From contig DHHS01000140.1 of assembly GCA_002403415.1 (NCBI GenBank), positions 1 to 15,537 on the forward strand: DNA of 15,537 bases, in the 5' to 3' direction. The position numbers and the translations under genes are program-made. The notes below the pieces were generated by a model that worked only from the letters and a program-made list of their open reading frames with translations, made no database searches and was not told the origin of the DNA. This DNA comes from Sphingomonas sp. UBA4766 (GTDB taxonomy: Bacteria; Pseudomonadota; Alphaproteobacteria; Sphingomonadales; Sphingomonadaceae). Numbering within the stretch: position 1 is the stretch's first letter; each line of letters begins with the position of its first letter. Of this stretch, positions 6,903-14,361 are shown piece after piece.

Positions 6903-8117
6903 TCAGGCTCCCGCTGCCGCCAGGCTGCGCGCGATTAGGTCGCGCTGCACTTCGTTCGACCCGGCATAGATCGAGGTCGCCCGGCTGTTGAGGTAGAGCG
7001 GCATGGAGATGAGATCGAACTCGCTGCCGAGCGGCTCGACATTCGATCCCACCCGCAGGGCTTCGAGCTGACGGGCGAGCGATCCGGTGCCCGACACCTG
7101 CATCATCAGGGTCGAGGCGCGCTGGATCAATTCCGAATTGATGGTCTTGTTGATCGAGGGGAAGGCCGGGTCACGCGCCAATTCATGCCCACTGATCGCC
7201 AGCTTCTCGAAATGCGCGAGCGACGCGATGTCGGCCTCCAATTCGCCGATCTCGCGCTGGAACACCGGATCCTGCGCCAGCATGCCGCCAAACGGCGATG
7301 GCGTCTGCGCGGCCGCCGTCCGTGCGCGTTCGCAATAGCGCATCAGCGCCGGGCTCGCGCCGCCGCTGCCGCCGCGTTCATGCTTGAGCAGGTGCTTGGC
7401 GACACTCCAGCCGTCATTCTCCGCGCCGACCCGGCCCGATTGCGGCACCCGGACATCCTCGAAGAAGACCTCGCACTGCTCGGGGAAGCCGTCGAGCCCG
7501 ATGATCGGCCGGATCGTCATGCCGGGATAGTCGGTCCGGTCGAGCAGGAGGAAGGTGATCCCCTGCTGTTTCTTGCCTTCGTTGCTGGTGCGCACCAGCA
7601 TGAACATGCGGTTGGCGTGGTGCGCGTAGGTGGTCCAGATCTTGGAGCCGTTGATGATGTAATCATCGCCATCGGGATCGGCCCGGCAGCTCAAGGAGGC
7701 AAGGTCCGAGCCCGAATTTGGTTCCGAATAGCCCTGCGCCCAGAAATCATCGCCATTGAGGATACCGGGCAGGTACCGAGCCTTCTGCCCCTCGGTCCCC
7801 AGATCGATCAGCAGCGGCCCGATCATGCCAAGGCTTTGCGGCAGCAGCGGCGGCAGATCGGCCTTGCGGTATTCCTCGGCAAAGATGAAGCGCTGCTCGA
7901 CGCTCCAGCCGGTGCCGCCATGTTCCTTGGGCCAGTGCGGCGCGACCCAGCCCTTGTCGAACAGGATGCGGTGCCATTCCATGCATTCCTTGAACGGAGC
8001 AAAGACGCTGGTGGTCTTGCGCCCGGCTTCGCGGATCGCCGGGGTGGGCGCGGTGGCGAAAAATTCGGCCACTTCGGCGCGGAACGCTTCCAGCTCTGGC
8101 GCGAAATCGATGTTCAT
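6903..8117 (-). CDS. Acyl-CoA dehydrogenase, large (PimC-like) subunit
   Basis: The 404-residue protein carries the acyl-CoA dehydrogenase signature GYSEPNSGSDLASL (129-142), INGSKIWTTYAHHA (155-168) and the C-terminal IYAGSNEVQR (383-392). The position that holds the catalytic Glu in medium-chain enzymes (Y-E-G-T) is Ala here, so the base is more likely Glu247 in LLKHERGG, matching helix-G enzymes such as isovaleryl-CoA dehydrogenase and the large FadE subunits. It is the first gene of a minus-strand operon, followed after 4 bases by the small subunit. GGGGAT lies shortly before the ATG. Its promoter must lie in the 98-base region shared with the divergent GST-like gene. The substrate is unknown; these pairs often act on branched or cyclic acyl chains. 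Confidence 0.88.
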   Translation of the reverse strand: MNIDFAPELEAFRAEVAEFFATAPTPAIREAGRKTTSVFAPFKECMEWHRILFDKGWVAPHWPKEHGGTGWSVEQRFIFAEEYRKADLPPLLPQSLGMIGPLLIDLGTEGQKARYLPGILNGDDFWAQGYSEPNSGSDLASLSCRADPDGDDYIINGSKIWTTYAHHANRMFMLVRTSNEGKKQQGITFLLLDRTDYPGMTIRPIIGLDGFPEQCEVFFEDVRVPQSGRVGAENDGWSVAKHLLKHERGGSGGASPALMRYCERARTAAAQTPSPFGGMLAQDPVFQREIGELEADIASLAHFEKLAISGHELARDPAFPSINKTINSELIQRASTLMMQVSGTGSLARQLEALRVGSNVEPLGSEFDLISMPLYLNSRATSIYAGSNEVQRDLIARSLAAAGA

Positions 8118-8215
8118 GATGGCATCCCCGGGCAGCTTCGTTGCCGTACACTATTGGCATTTTGGTGACAATTGTCTAGGGGCTTCGCAGCATCCCGCAC
8201 CGAAAGGGCAGCCTC
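8118..8215. promoter_or_regulatory. Divergent promoter region with a perfect 10-base palindrome
   Basis: The 98 bases separate the minus-strand dehydrogenase operon from the plus-strand GST-like gene and must hold both promoters. GACAATTGTC (8167-8176) is a perfect palindrome near the middle. TTGGCA (8154-8159) on plus and TTGTCA (within the palindrome) on minus are possible -35 boxes, but no convincing -10 was found. A repressor bound here could silence both directions. The TetR protein at 13430-14059 is the nearest candidate, by inference only. Confidence 0.45.
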
Positions 8216-9238
8216 ATGACGCATTCGACCACCCGCTTTCGCCTGCTGGGCCTGCCCCTGTCACCCTACACCATGAAGGTGCAGTCCTATCTCGATTTCA
8301 AGGGCCTGGACTACGAATGGGTCTCGCGCAGCATGAAGAACGAGAAGCTGTTTCAGGAGCACGCCAAGGTGCAGCTGATCCCGCTGTTGTTCTTCCCCGA
8401 TGGCGAGGTGATGCAGGATTCGACCCCGATCATCGAACGGCTCGAGCAGGAGTTCCCGCAGCCCTCGGTCCACCCTGAGGACCGGGCGTTGTGGTTCCTG
8501 TCGTGCCTGTTCGAGGAGTTCGGCGACGAATGGTGCAACAAGCTGATGTTCTTCCAGCGCTGGTTCTATCCTGCGGATGCCAAGGCCACCGGGGACCGGC
8601 TGGCCGGATACCGGCTGGAGGGGCAATGGTGGGGGGCGCTTGGCAAACCGATCCTCTCGCATCTGATGGTTCGCCGGATGGTGCCGCGCCTCAGCTTTGC
8701 CGGAGCGAACGAGACCAATATTCCGCAATTGCAGCAGTCCTTCATCGACCTGTCGGCGATGCTCGATGCGCATTTCGCGGCGCGGCCCTACCTTCTCGGA
8801 GAGCGCCCGTGCTTTGGCGATTTCGGCCTGTGGTGCAATCTGCATCAGGCTTGGACCGATCCGACCGCCCATGCCTATCTTGAAGCTAACGCCCCCAAGC
8901 TCGTCGCCTATATCAAGCGGATGCTCGCGCCCAAGATCGAGGGCGCATTCGAGCCGCTGGACCGCCTGTTGCCGACGCTGGAGCCGATCCTCCAAAGCGA
9001 AGCCGCCGAGCGGTTCCTGCCGTGGATGGCAGCCAATCACGCGGCCTATGCGGCGGGCGAGAAGGAGACCAGCCTGACCATGAAGGGCGCGCCGTTCCGG
9101 CAGAAGACCTTCAAGTATCAGGTCGCGACGCTCGACGAACTGCGCCGCAAACTGGCCACCGTGGCTGACAATGCGCCGCTCGCCGCGGTGCTGGAGCGCA
9201 CCGGGTGTCTGCCCTTTCTGCAAGCAAGCGAGGCTTAG
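8216..9238 (+). CDS. Glutathione S-transferase family protein with long C-terminal extension
   Basis: The 340-residue protein starts with a thioredoxin-like GST N-terminal domain (about 6-85): LSPYTMKVQSYLDFKG contains the usual active-site Ser/Pro/Tyr region (16-18). Pro56 in QLIPLL is the cis-proline before the glutathione site. QDSTPII (67-73) matches the gamma-glutamyl-binding Glu/Asp-Ser motif. An all-helical domain follows to about 245, including the FGDFGLWCNLHQ N-capping region. About 90 more residues make it much longer than a standard 200-220-residue GST. GGGCAG precedes the ATG. It diverges from the dehydrogenase operon, and its stop overlaps that of the convergent NMO-like gene. 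It may conjugate or isomerise a catabolic intermediate; substrate unknown. Confidence 0.83.
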   Translation: MTHSTTRFRLLGLPLSPYTMKVQSYLDFKGLDYEWVSRSMKNEKLFQEHAKVQLIPLLFFPDGEVMQDSTPIIERLEQEFPQPSVHPEDRALWFLSCLFEEFGDEWCNKLMFFQRWFYPADAKATGDRLAGYRLEGQWWGALGKPILSHLMVRRMVPRLSFAGANETNIPQLQQSFIDLSAMLDAHFAARPYLLGERPCFGDFGLWCNLHQAWTDPTAHAYLEANAPKLVAYIKRMLAPKIEGAFEPLDRLLPTLEPILQSEAAERFLPWMAANHAAYAAGEKETSLTMKGAPFRQKTFKYQVATLDELRRKLATVADNAPLAAVLERTGCLPFLQASEA

Positions 9239-10203
9239 GCGAACATCGCCGCCACGCGTCCGGTAAGGATCGCCTTGGCGTCGGCCATGATCGTGTCGAT
9301 GACCTCCTGACAGGTCGGCACATCGTGGACGAACGCGCCTGACAGGCCCGCCGTCACCATCCCCGCCTCGATATCGCCGGTGGTCCAGGCTTTCTCCTGA
9401 TTGGTGCCCGAGACATATTCGTGCACTTCCTCAAAGCCGCCGCCCGCGGCCTCAATCTGCGCCACCTTCTCGGAAATCGAATTGCGATAGACCCGCGCGG
9501 TGTTGCGATAGCTGCGGAAGATCAGCTGGGTCTGGGTCTCGTCCATCTCAACGATCTTGTCCTTGATGCCCTGATGGATCGGGGCCTCCTTGGTCGCCAT
9601 GAAGCGGGTGCCCATGTTGACCCCGTCGCAGCCAAGCACCAGTGCCGCCGCCAGCCCGCGGCCATCGCCGATCCCGCCCGAGGCGACCACCGGCACGGTG
9701 AGCGCATCGGCGGCGGCGGGGAACAGCACCAGCCCGCCAATATCCTGCTCGCCCGGGTGCCCGGCGCATTCGAACCCGTCGATGCTGATCACATCGACGC
9801 CGACCCGCTCGGCTGCCAACGCATGGCGCACGGTCACGCATTTATGGATCACCTTGATCCCGGCCGCCTTGAACGCTTCCATGAAGGGCTCGGGCGAACG
9901 TCCCGCCGTCTCCACCAGCTTGACCCCGCTTTCGATGATGACGCGGATGTACTCGCCGTAGTCAACCGGCGTGGCGACCACGCCGACCGTGAGGTTGACT
10001 GCGAACGGCTTGGACGTGAGCGACTGGCAGCGAGCGATCTCGTTGCGCAAGCCATCAGCGGTCTTGCAGGTCAGCGCGGTCATCACGCCGAGGCCGCCGG
10101 CATTGGACACCGCCGCTGCCAGATCCGCCGTCCCGACCCGCATCATCCCGCCGCAGATGATCGGCGCTTCGATCTCGAGCAATTCGGTCAGTCTGGTCTT
10201 CAT
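9235..10203 (-). CDS. Nitronate monooxygenase-like / enoyl-reductase-like FMN flavoprotein
   Basis: This 322-residue TIM-barrel protein belongs to the NMO/2-nitropropane dioxygenase family. ICGGMMRVGTADLAAAVSNAGGLG (split: 16-25 and 26-39) is the typical N-terminal FMN region. GFECAGHPGEQD (143-154) contains His149, the position of the catalytic His. GGIGDGRGLAAAL (176-188) and GTRFMAT (198-204) form the phosphate-binding part. Members near acyl-CoA genes need not act on nitronates: IpdC (Rv3553) of the mycobacterial cholesterol ring pathway belongs to this superfamily and works on a CoA-ester intermediate. A similar role would fit here, but is inferred from neighbours. GGGAGAG lies 5 bases before the ATG. 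It diverges from the acyl-CoA synthetase operon. Confidence 0.83.
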   Translation of the reverse strand: MKTRLTELLEIEAPIICGGMMRVGTADLAAAVSNAGGLGVMTALTCKTADGLRNEIARCQSLTSKPFAVNLTVGVVATPVDYGEYIRVIIESGVKLVETAGRSPEPFMEAFKAAGIKVIHKCVTVRHALAAERVGVDVISIDGFECAGHPGEQDIGGLVLFPAAADALTVPVVASGGIGDGRGLAAALVLGCDGVNMGTRFMATKEAPIHQGIKDKIVEMDETQTQLIFRSYRNTARVYRNSISEKVAQIEAAGGGFEEVHEYVSGTNQEKAWTTGDIEAGMVTAGLSGAFVHDVPTCQEVIDTIMADAKAILTGRVAAMFA

Positions 10204-10268
10204 GCGATCTCTCCCTTGGGCGGCGGGCCGGTGCTTGCGCGCACCCGATTGCCTTGCTGCAAAAATGG

Positions 10269-10284
10269 TGGCACTTTTGTGCCA
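10269..10284. promoter_or_regulatory. Inverted repeat operator candidate upstream of acyl-CoA synthetase gene
   Basis: TGGCACTTTTGTGCCA has perfect 6-base arms around TTTT. It is central in the 145-base divergent region between the NMO-like gene (start 10203) and the acyl-CoA synthetase gene (start 10349). A -10-like CATAAT overlaps its right edge at 10283-10288, so binding would block a plus-strand promoter. The TetR-family gene at the end of that operon is the obvious candidate for autoregulation, though this is unproved. Confidence 0.5.
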
Positions 10285-10348
10285 TAATATGCACGCGCGT
10301 CAAGCGAGCGCCGTCGCTGTCAAAGGGCGGCACAGGGAGAGGTCGAAC

Positions 10349-12136
10349 ATGCTCAAAACAATCGGCAAAATTCGACGCGAGGTGACCTTCGTCAAGGACA
10401 TCTATGGCGTGATGCGGGCCCTGAAGGAGCTGCAGCCCGATTCGCCGGTGACCATCACCGACGAAATCGAAGCCAGTATCGACCGCAGCGGCGACAAGCC
10501 CGCCTTCCTGTTCGAAGGCCAGACACTGAGCTACAGCGCTTTCGAAGCCCGGGCCAATCGCATCGCCCATTGGGCGCTCGGCCAGGGATTCGCGCCGGGC
10601 GATACGGTCGCCCTGATGCTGGAGAATTGCCCTGATTTTGCCGCCGTGTGGTTCGGCCTCGGCAAGGTCGGGGTCATGACCGCGCTGATCAATACCAATC
10701 TGCAGGGTGACGGGCTGGGCCATTGCCTCACCATCGTTGGCAGCAAGGCGGTGATCGCGGGCGGCCAGCAGGCCGAGCGTGTCGCGCAGCTGTTTGCTGC
10801 GACCGGCCAGCCGCTCCCGCTGTGGGACTTTGATGGGCAAGTGGGCGCAGATCTCGAAGCGGCGCTTGCGGTCCAGCCCGAAACCCGCCCCAGCCGCGAA
10901 CGGCGCGCGCATCTGACTGGCGGGGACGGGGCGCTGTTCATTTACACCTCGGGCACCACCGGTCTGCCCAAGGCGGCCAAGATCACGCATAACCGTTTTC
11001 GCGGCATGGCCCGCTATGCGCGGTTCCTGGGCAGGGTCGACGCACGCGACCGGGTCTACAACACCCTGCCGATGTACCACTCGACCGGCGGCGGCATGGG
11101 GACAGCGGGCCCGCTGGTCTATGGCGCAACCATCATTCTGCGGCGCAAACTCTCGGTCTCGGCCTTCTGGGACGAGGCGGTCGAGCACGGCGCGACCAAG
11201 TTTGTCTATATCGGCGAGCTGTGCCGCTACCTCGTAAACTCCGCCCCGCATCCCAAGGAGCGCGCGCACAGCATCGTCGCGGGCTTTGGCAACGGGATGC
11301 GCGGCGAGGTGTGGCAGCCCTTCGTCGCCCGCTTCGGCATCCCGCAGATGTATGAATTCTACGGCTCGACCGAGGGCAACGTCGCGCTCATCAACTTCGA
11401 TGGCACCGTGGGCGCAATCGGCCGCCTGCCGACCTGGCTCGAAGGCAAGATGGGCATCGCCTTCGTCAAGTTTGACGTGGTCGAGGAAAAGCCGGTGCGG
11501 GGCGCCGATGGCTTCTGCATAAAGGCCGGCGTTGACGAGCCGGGCGAGGCGATCGGGCGGATCGGGACCGGCGGATCGGCGGCCTTCGAAGGCTATCACG
11601 ACAGACGCGCGACCGAGGCCAAGATCCTCACCGACGTGTTTGAAAAGGGCGACCGCTGGTTCCGCACCGGCGATCTGATGCGGCGCGACAAGGCGGGCTA
11701 TGTCTATTTCGTTGACCGGATCGGCGATACCTTTCGCTGGAAGGGCGAGAATGTCGCCACCAACGATGTCGCCGATGCCGTCTGCCGCTATCCCGGCGTC
11801 ACGCTCGCCAATGCTTACGGCGTCGCGGTCCCCGGTGCCGATGGCCGCGCCGGGATGGTGGCGATGACGATCGACGAGGCTTTTCGGATCGAGGGGCTCG
11901 CCGAGCATCTCAAGGCGAGCCTGCCTTCCTATGCGGTGCCGCTGTTCCTGCGCATCCAGCCCGAGGCCGAGACCACCGGCACGATGAAGCTGCGCAAGGT
12001 CGAGCTGGTCAAGGAGGGGTTTGACCTTGCGCAGGTGGCTGACCCGATCTGGTTCCTCGAACCGGGAGCGGGCGGCTATGTCGCCTTCGGGCCGGACCAC
12101 ATGACGCGCATCGCGGCCGGAGAGTATCGCCTGTGA
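10349..12136 (+). CDS. FATP-type long-chain acyl-CoA synthetase (AMP-binding)
   Basis: The 595-residue protein is an ANL-superfamily ligase of the FATP / very-long-chain acyl-CoA synthetase type. The ATP-binding loop YTSGTTGLPKA is at 199-209, adenine-site YGSTEGN at 338-344, TGDL at 440-443, hinge Asp-Arg at 456-457 and FRWKGENVAT at 462-471, the FATP variant of the last motif. GTMKLRK (544-550) supplies the C-terminal Lys. It would form an acyl-adenylate and then the CoA thioester, the entry step of the module. The frame is open far upstream, but the ATG at 10349 has a strong GGGAGAGG 6 bases before it, family-like sequence starts there, and earlier codons overlap the divergent NMO-like gene. 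The last four bases (GTGA) overlap the next gene. The substrate is unknown. Confidence 0.9.
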   Translation: MLKTIGKIRREVTFVKDIYGVMRALKELQPDSPVTITDEIEASIDRSGDKPAFLFEGQTLSYSAFEARANRIAHWALGQGFAPGDTVALMLENCPDFAAVWFGLGKVGVMTALINTNLQGDGLGHCLTIVGSKAVIAGGQQAERVAQLFAATGQPLPLWDFDGQVGADLEAALAVQPETRPSRERRAHLTGGDGALFIYTSGTTGLPKAAKITHNRFRGMARYARFLGRVDARDRVYNTLPMYHSTGGGMGTAGPLVYGATIILRRKLSVSAFWDEAVEHGATKFVYIGELCRYLVNSAPHPKERAHSIVAGFGNGMRGEVWQPFVARFGIPQMYEFYGSTEGNVALINFDGTVGAIGRLPTWLEGKMGIAFVKFDVVEEKPVRGADGFCIKAGVDEPGEAIGRIGTGGSAAFEGYHDRRATEAKILTDVFEKGDRWFRTGDLMRRDKAGYVYFVDRIGDTFRWKGENVATNDVADAVCRYPGVTLANAYGVAVPGADGRAGMVAMTIDEAFRIEGLAEHLKASLPSYAVPLFLRIQPEAETTGTMKLRKVELVKEGFDLAQVADPIWFLEPGAGGYVAFGPDHMTRIAAGEYRL

Positions 12137-13392
12137 GCCTTGCGCCCGAACCTGCGCGCAATCCCAACAGCCGGCTGATAACCGATCCGCCGGGATGGTT
12201 CCGGTTTCTCTCCAGCGCGATTATCAACCGGTTGATTGATCCCCAGCGCCAGACCAAGCGCCGCGCGAAAGCTGAACGGGCACGGCTGAAGGCTGGCGCG
12301 CCGCACCGGGTCGAGTATTTCCACCAGCATGACGATCCCTATTCGCATCTCGCGCAGCAGGTGCTGGACGCGTTCAAGGAACGCTATGATATCGAACTGG
12401 TGATCCACCAGATCCGCGCCAGTGGTGGCAAGAACCAGCCCGAATTGGCGAATCTTGAAACCTGGGCGAGGCGCGATGCCGAGTTGATCGCAGCCCATTA
12501 TGGACTGATCCGGCCCTCGGACATGACTGATCGCTGGGACACCGCCCCGGACGACGTAGCGCTGGACGAAGGCAGCGCGCGGCTGGCCAAGTTGGGGCAT
12601 TATTCCGGGGGGATGTTTTACTATGCGCGCGAGTGGTATTGGGGCATCGACCGGTTGTTCTATCTTGAACAGAGGCTGCGCGATCTCGGGGCGTGCAAGC
12701 AACCAACGTTGCCCTATCTTTGCCCGCGACCAAACATTGACGTCAGCGGGGCGGACGCCAGCCAGCTGGCGCTTGATTTCTACCCCTCGCTCAATTCGCC
12801 CTACACTTCGATCATCTATGGTCGGACCATTGCGATGGCGCGGGAATGCGGCATCCAGTTCAATCACAAGCCGGTCTTGCCGATGGTCATGCGCGGGGTG
12901 CCCGCCACCCGTCAAAAGGGCATGTACATCAATTTCGATACCAAGCGCGAGGCCGGGCATTTGGGGGTCGATTTCGGCCCGATGATGTTCCCGGTCGGCG
13001 AGCCCACCCGCGCGATCTATTCGCTGATCCCGTGGGCGCGCGAACAGGGCAAGGATGTCGCACTGCTGTCCTCCGCTTTGCGCCTCGCCTGGGCCGAAGG
13101 CGCCGGGCTGCATCGTAAGACGGGCTTGCAGCAAGCGGTCAAACGTGCCGGGCTCGACTGGAACGCGGCGCAGCAACATCTGGGGTCGGATGCGTGGAAG
13201 GAAGAAACCGCGCTTTGCCAGCTCGAAATGGCGCAAGAGCTGGGCCTGTGGGGCGTGCCCAGCTACCGGCTGCGCGGCGGCGCGGGGGAGGATGATCTGT
13301 GCGTCTGGGGGCAGGATCGCCTGTGGCTGATCGCCGCCGAGATCCGTCGCCGTGCGGCACTGACTGCACAGCCATCTGGAATTGCCGGATGA
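12133..13392 (+). CDS. Double thioredoxin-fold DsbA/HCCA-isomerase-like (kappa GST-type) protein
   Basis: The 419-residue protein appears to hold two DsbA-type thioredoxin domains related to 2-hydroxychromene-2-carboxylate isomerase (HCCA isomerase) and kappa GST. The first begins near 58 (RVEYFHQHDDPYSHLAQQVL). The second begins near 213 (ALDFYPSLNSPYTSIIYGR) and has the family's Ser-Pro-Tyr active-site region (222-224), the MYINFDTKREA segment (264-274), cis-Pro GVPSY (374-378) and the typical ending WGQDRLWLI (392-400). HCCA isomerases are normally about 200 residues with one domain. Neither domain has a CxxC, so redox activity is unlikely; a glutathione-dependent isomerase is possible. 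The GTG start overlaps the synthetase stop by four bases, showing tight coupling. Confidence 0.8.
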   Translation: MSLAPEPARNPNSRLITDPPGWFRFLSSAIINRLIDPQRQTKRRAKAERARLKAGAPHRVEYFHQHDDPYSHLAQQVLDAFKERYDIELVIHQIRASGGKNQPELANLETWARRDAELIAAHYGLIRPSDMTDRWDTAPDDVALDEGSARLAKLGHYSGGMFYYAREWYWGIDRLFYLEQRLRDLGACKQPTLPYLCPRPNIDVSGADASQLALDFYPSLNSPYTSIIYGRTIAMARECGIQFNHKPVLPMVMRGVPATRQKGMYINFDTKREAGHLGVDFGPMMFPVGEPTRAIYSLIPWAREQGKDVALLSSALRLAWAEGAGLHRKTGLQQAVKRAGLDWNAAQQHLGSDAWKEETALCQLEMAQELGLWGVPSYRLRGGAGEDDLCVWGQDRLWLIAAEIRRRAALTAQPSGIAG

Positions 13393-13429
13393 TCCTTGCC
13401 AAACCCGCGCTTTGGTTCTGCGAAAGACG

Positions 13430-14059
13430 ATGATGATCAACGCCGCCCACGCGATCAGGAGAGTGCTGGAAACCGCCGCACAGGTGCCCGATGGCCGCCG
13501 GGCGCGCAGTGTCGTCACCCGCTCAGCAATCATCAAGACGATGGTCGAACTTGTGGCGGAGGGAAATCCTGATCCGGGCGCCGTGGAGGTCGCCGAAAAG
13601 TCGGGCATCAGCCTGCGCACGGTGTTCCGCCATTTCGAGGAAAAGGAAGCAATCCTCAACGCGATTGATGACCTTCTGGTCGCGGCCTACCAGCCTCTGC
13701 TGATTGCGCCATACCGTTCGGATGATTGGAAGGATCAACTCGCCGAACTGATCGAACGGCGCTGTGCTATCAATGAGGCGGCAGCGGTGTTTCGCATCTC
13801 CGCGGTTATGCAGCGCTATCGCTCGCCGTTTGTCGCGGCCAAATATCGCCGCCTCTATGCCGCCGAAAAGCGCATGCTCGATGCCATCCTCCCCGAGGCG
13901 CTGCAGACTACGACGCAGCCAGGGCGCGCGATCTTGATGGCGTGCAGCTTCGATAACTGGCGCCTGCTCAGGCAGGACGAGGAATTGTCCGCCGAAGCGA
14001 CCGTCGCCGCGATCAAGCAGCTGGTCAGCGACATTCTGCAACACGCGGACCTGCGGTGA
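13430..14059 (+). CDS. TetR/AcrR-family transcriptional regulator
   Basis: The 209-residue protein has a TetR-type N-terminal DNA-binding domain: helix 1 around RSVVTRSAIIKTMVELVAEG (26-45) and the HTH AVEVAEKSGISLRTVFRHFE (51-70). The remainder is helical and probably binds a ligand, likely an acyl-CoA or related intermediate. The ATG at 13430 gives a normal distance to the HTH. A TTG at 13382 that overlaps the upstream gene, or the ATG at 13433, are alternatives; no strong Shine-Dalgarno was found. It is the third gene of the synthetase operon. It likely represses this operon and perhaps the other divergent promoter, given the inverted repeats at 10269 and 8167. Confidence 0.85.
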   Translation: MMINAAHAIRRVLETAAQVPDGRRARSVVTRSAIIKTMVELVAEGNPDPGAVEVAEKSGISLRTVFRHFEEKEAILNAIDDLLVAAYQPLLIAPYRSDDWKDQLAELIERRCAINEAAAVFRISAVMQRYRSPFVAAKYRRLYAAEKRMLDAILPEALQTTTQPGRAILMACSFDNWRLLRQDEELSAEATVAAIKQLVSDILQHADLR

Positions 14060-14115
14060 TGGCACCGCAATGTCGGTCACCCAGGCCATGATGAACCCTT
14101 AGGAGCAACATCACC

Positions 14116-14190
14116 ATGATCGACCTCTACACTCGCTCGCCGGGTTTTCGCCAACCTGTGCACGCAGCAACACGCGCCGCGCGACCTTGA
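14116..14190 (+). pseudogene. Truncated start of a GST-like gene
   Basis: AGGAG (14101-14105) precedes ATG at 14116 by 10 bases, and the first codons read MIDLYT, a very common start of glutathione S-transferases of the YfcG/Ure2p type. After about five codons the sequence becomes the reverse complement of an integrase (ENPASE on minus), and the frame stops at 14190 after 24 residues. The gene body appears to have been lost at a junction near 14130 when the integrase fragment arrived. It is 56 bases after the TetR gene and was probably the next gene of the module. Six residues are little to rest on, so the family call is tentative. Confidence 0.45.
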
Positions 14191-14332
14191 GCGCCTCATG
14201 CTTGGACAGCACTTTTGTGCTCCCCAGCGTTACAGTCCGTGTGAGGCCGTTCATTAGGGCTTGCACAATGTAAACGCTGCACCCGGTGCTGTAAAAGCGG
14301 ATGCCAAAACCCGGGAGGCGCTCGGACCATTC
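14130..14332 (-). pseudogene. Integrase N-terminal fragment, second copy (truncated both ends)
   Basis: On the minus strand about 66 residues resemble the N-terminal arm-binding domain and linker of a tyrosine integrase. LPGFGIRFYSTG is followed by YIVQALMNGLTRTVTLG, then LSKHEALKVARRVLLRAQVGENPASE, the usual 'T-LG ... EAR..A...L..V..GENPA' pattern. The core-binding and catalytic domains are absent, the sequence ending abruptly at the GST-like stub. It is in another frame from the fragment upstream and only loosely similar, so it comes from a different integrase gene rather than a simple frameshift. Confidence 0.7.
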
Positions 14333-14361
14333 CGTTCGACGAGGACGTCCCCTGACGGCGG

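Noticed and set aside
7185..8168. 327-codon plus-strand frame, and antisense frames over the GST-like (8261-9223) and sulfatase (3152-3880) genes
   Set aside because: All are shadows of well-supported genes with conserved motifs on the opposite strand.
9971..10348. N-terminal extension of the acyl-CoA synthetase frame
   Set aside because: The extra codons overlap the NMO-like gene and its promoter, look unlike protein, and the ATG at 10349 has a strong ribosome site.
10055..12100. 681-codon open frame on the minus strand
   Set aside because: It is antisense to the acyl-CoA synthetase, which has all family motifs. The minus frame shows no family-like features and reflects GC-rich codon bias.
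12076..13659. 527-codon open frame on the minus strand
   Set aside because: It covers the thioredoxin-fold gene and part of tetR in antisense, with no recognisable domain.
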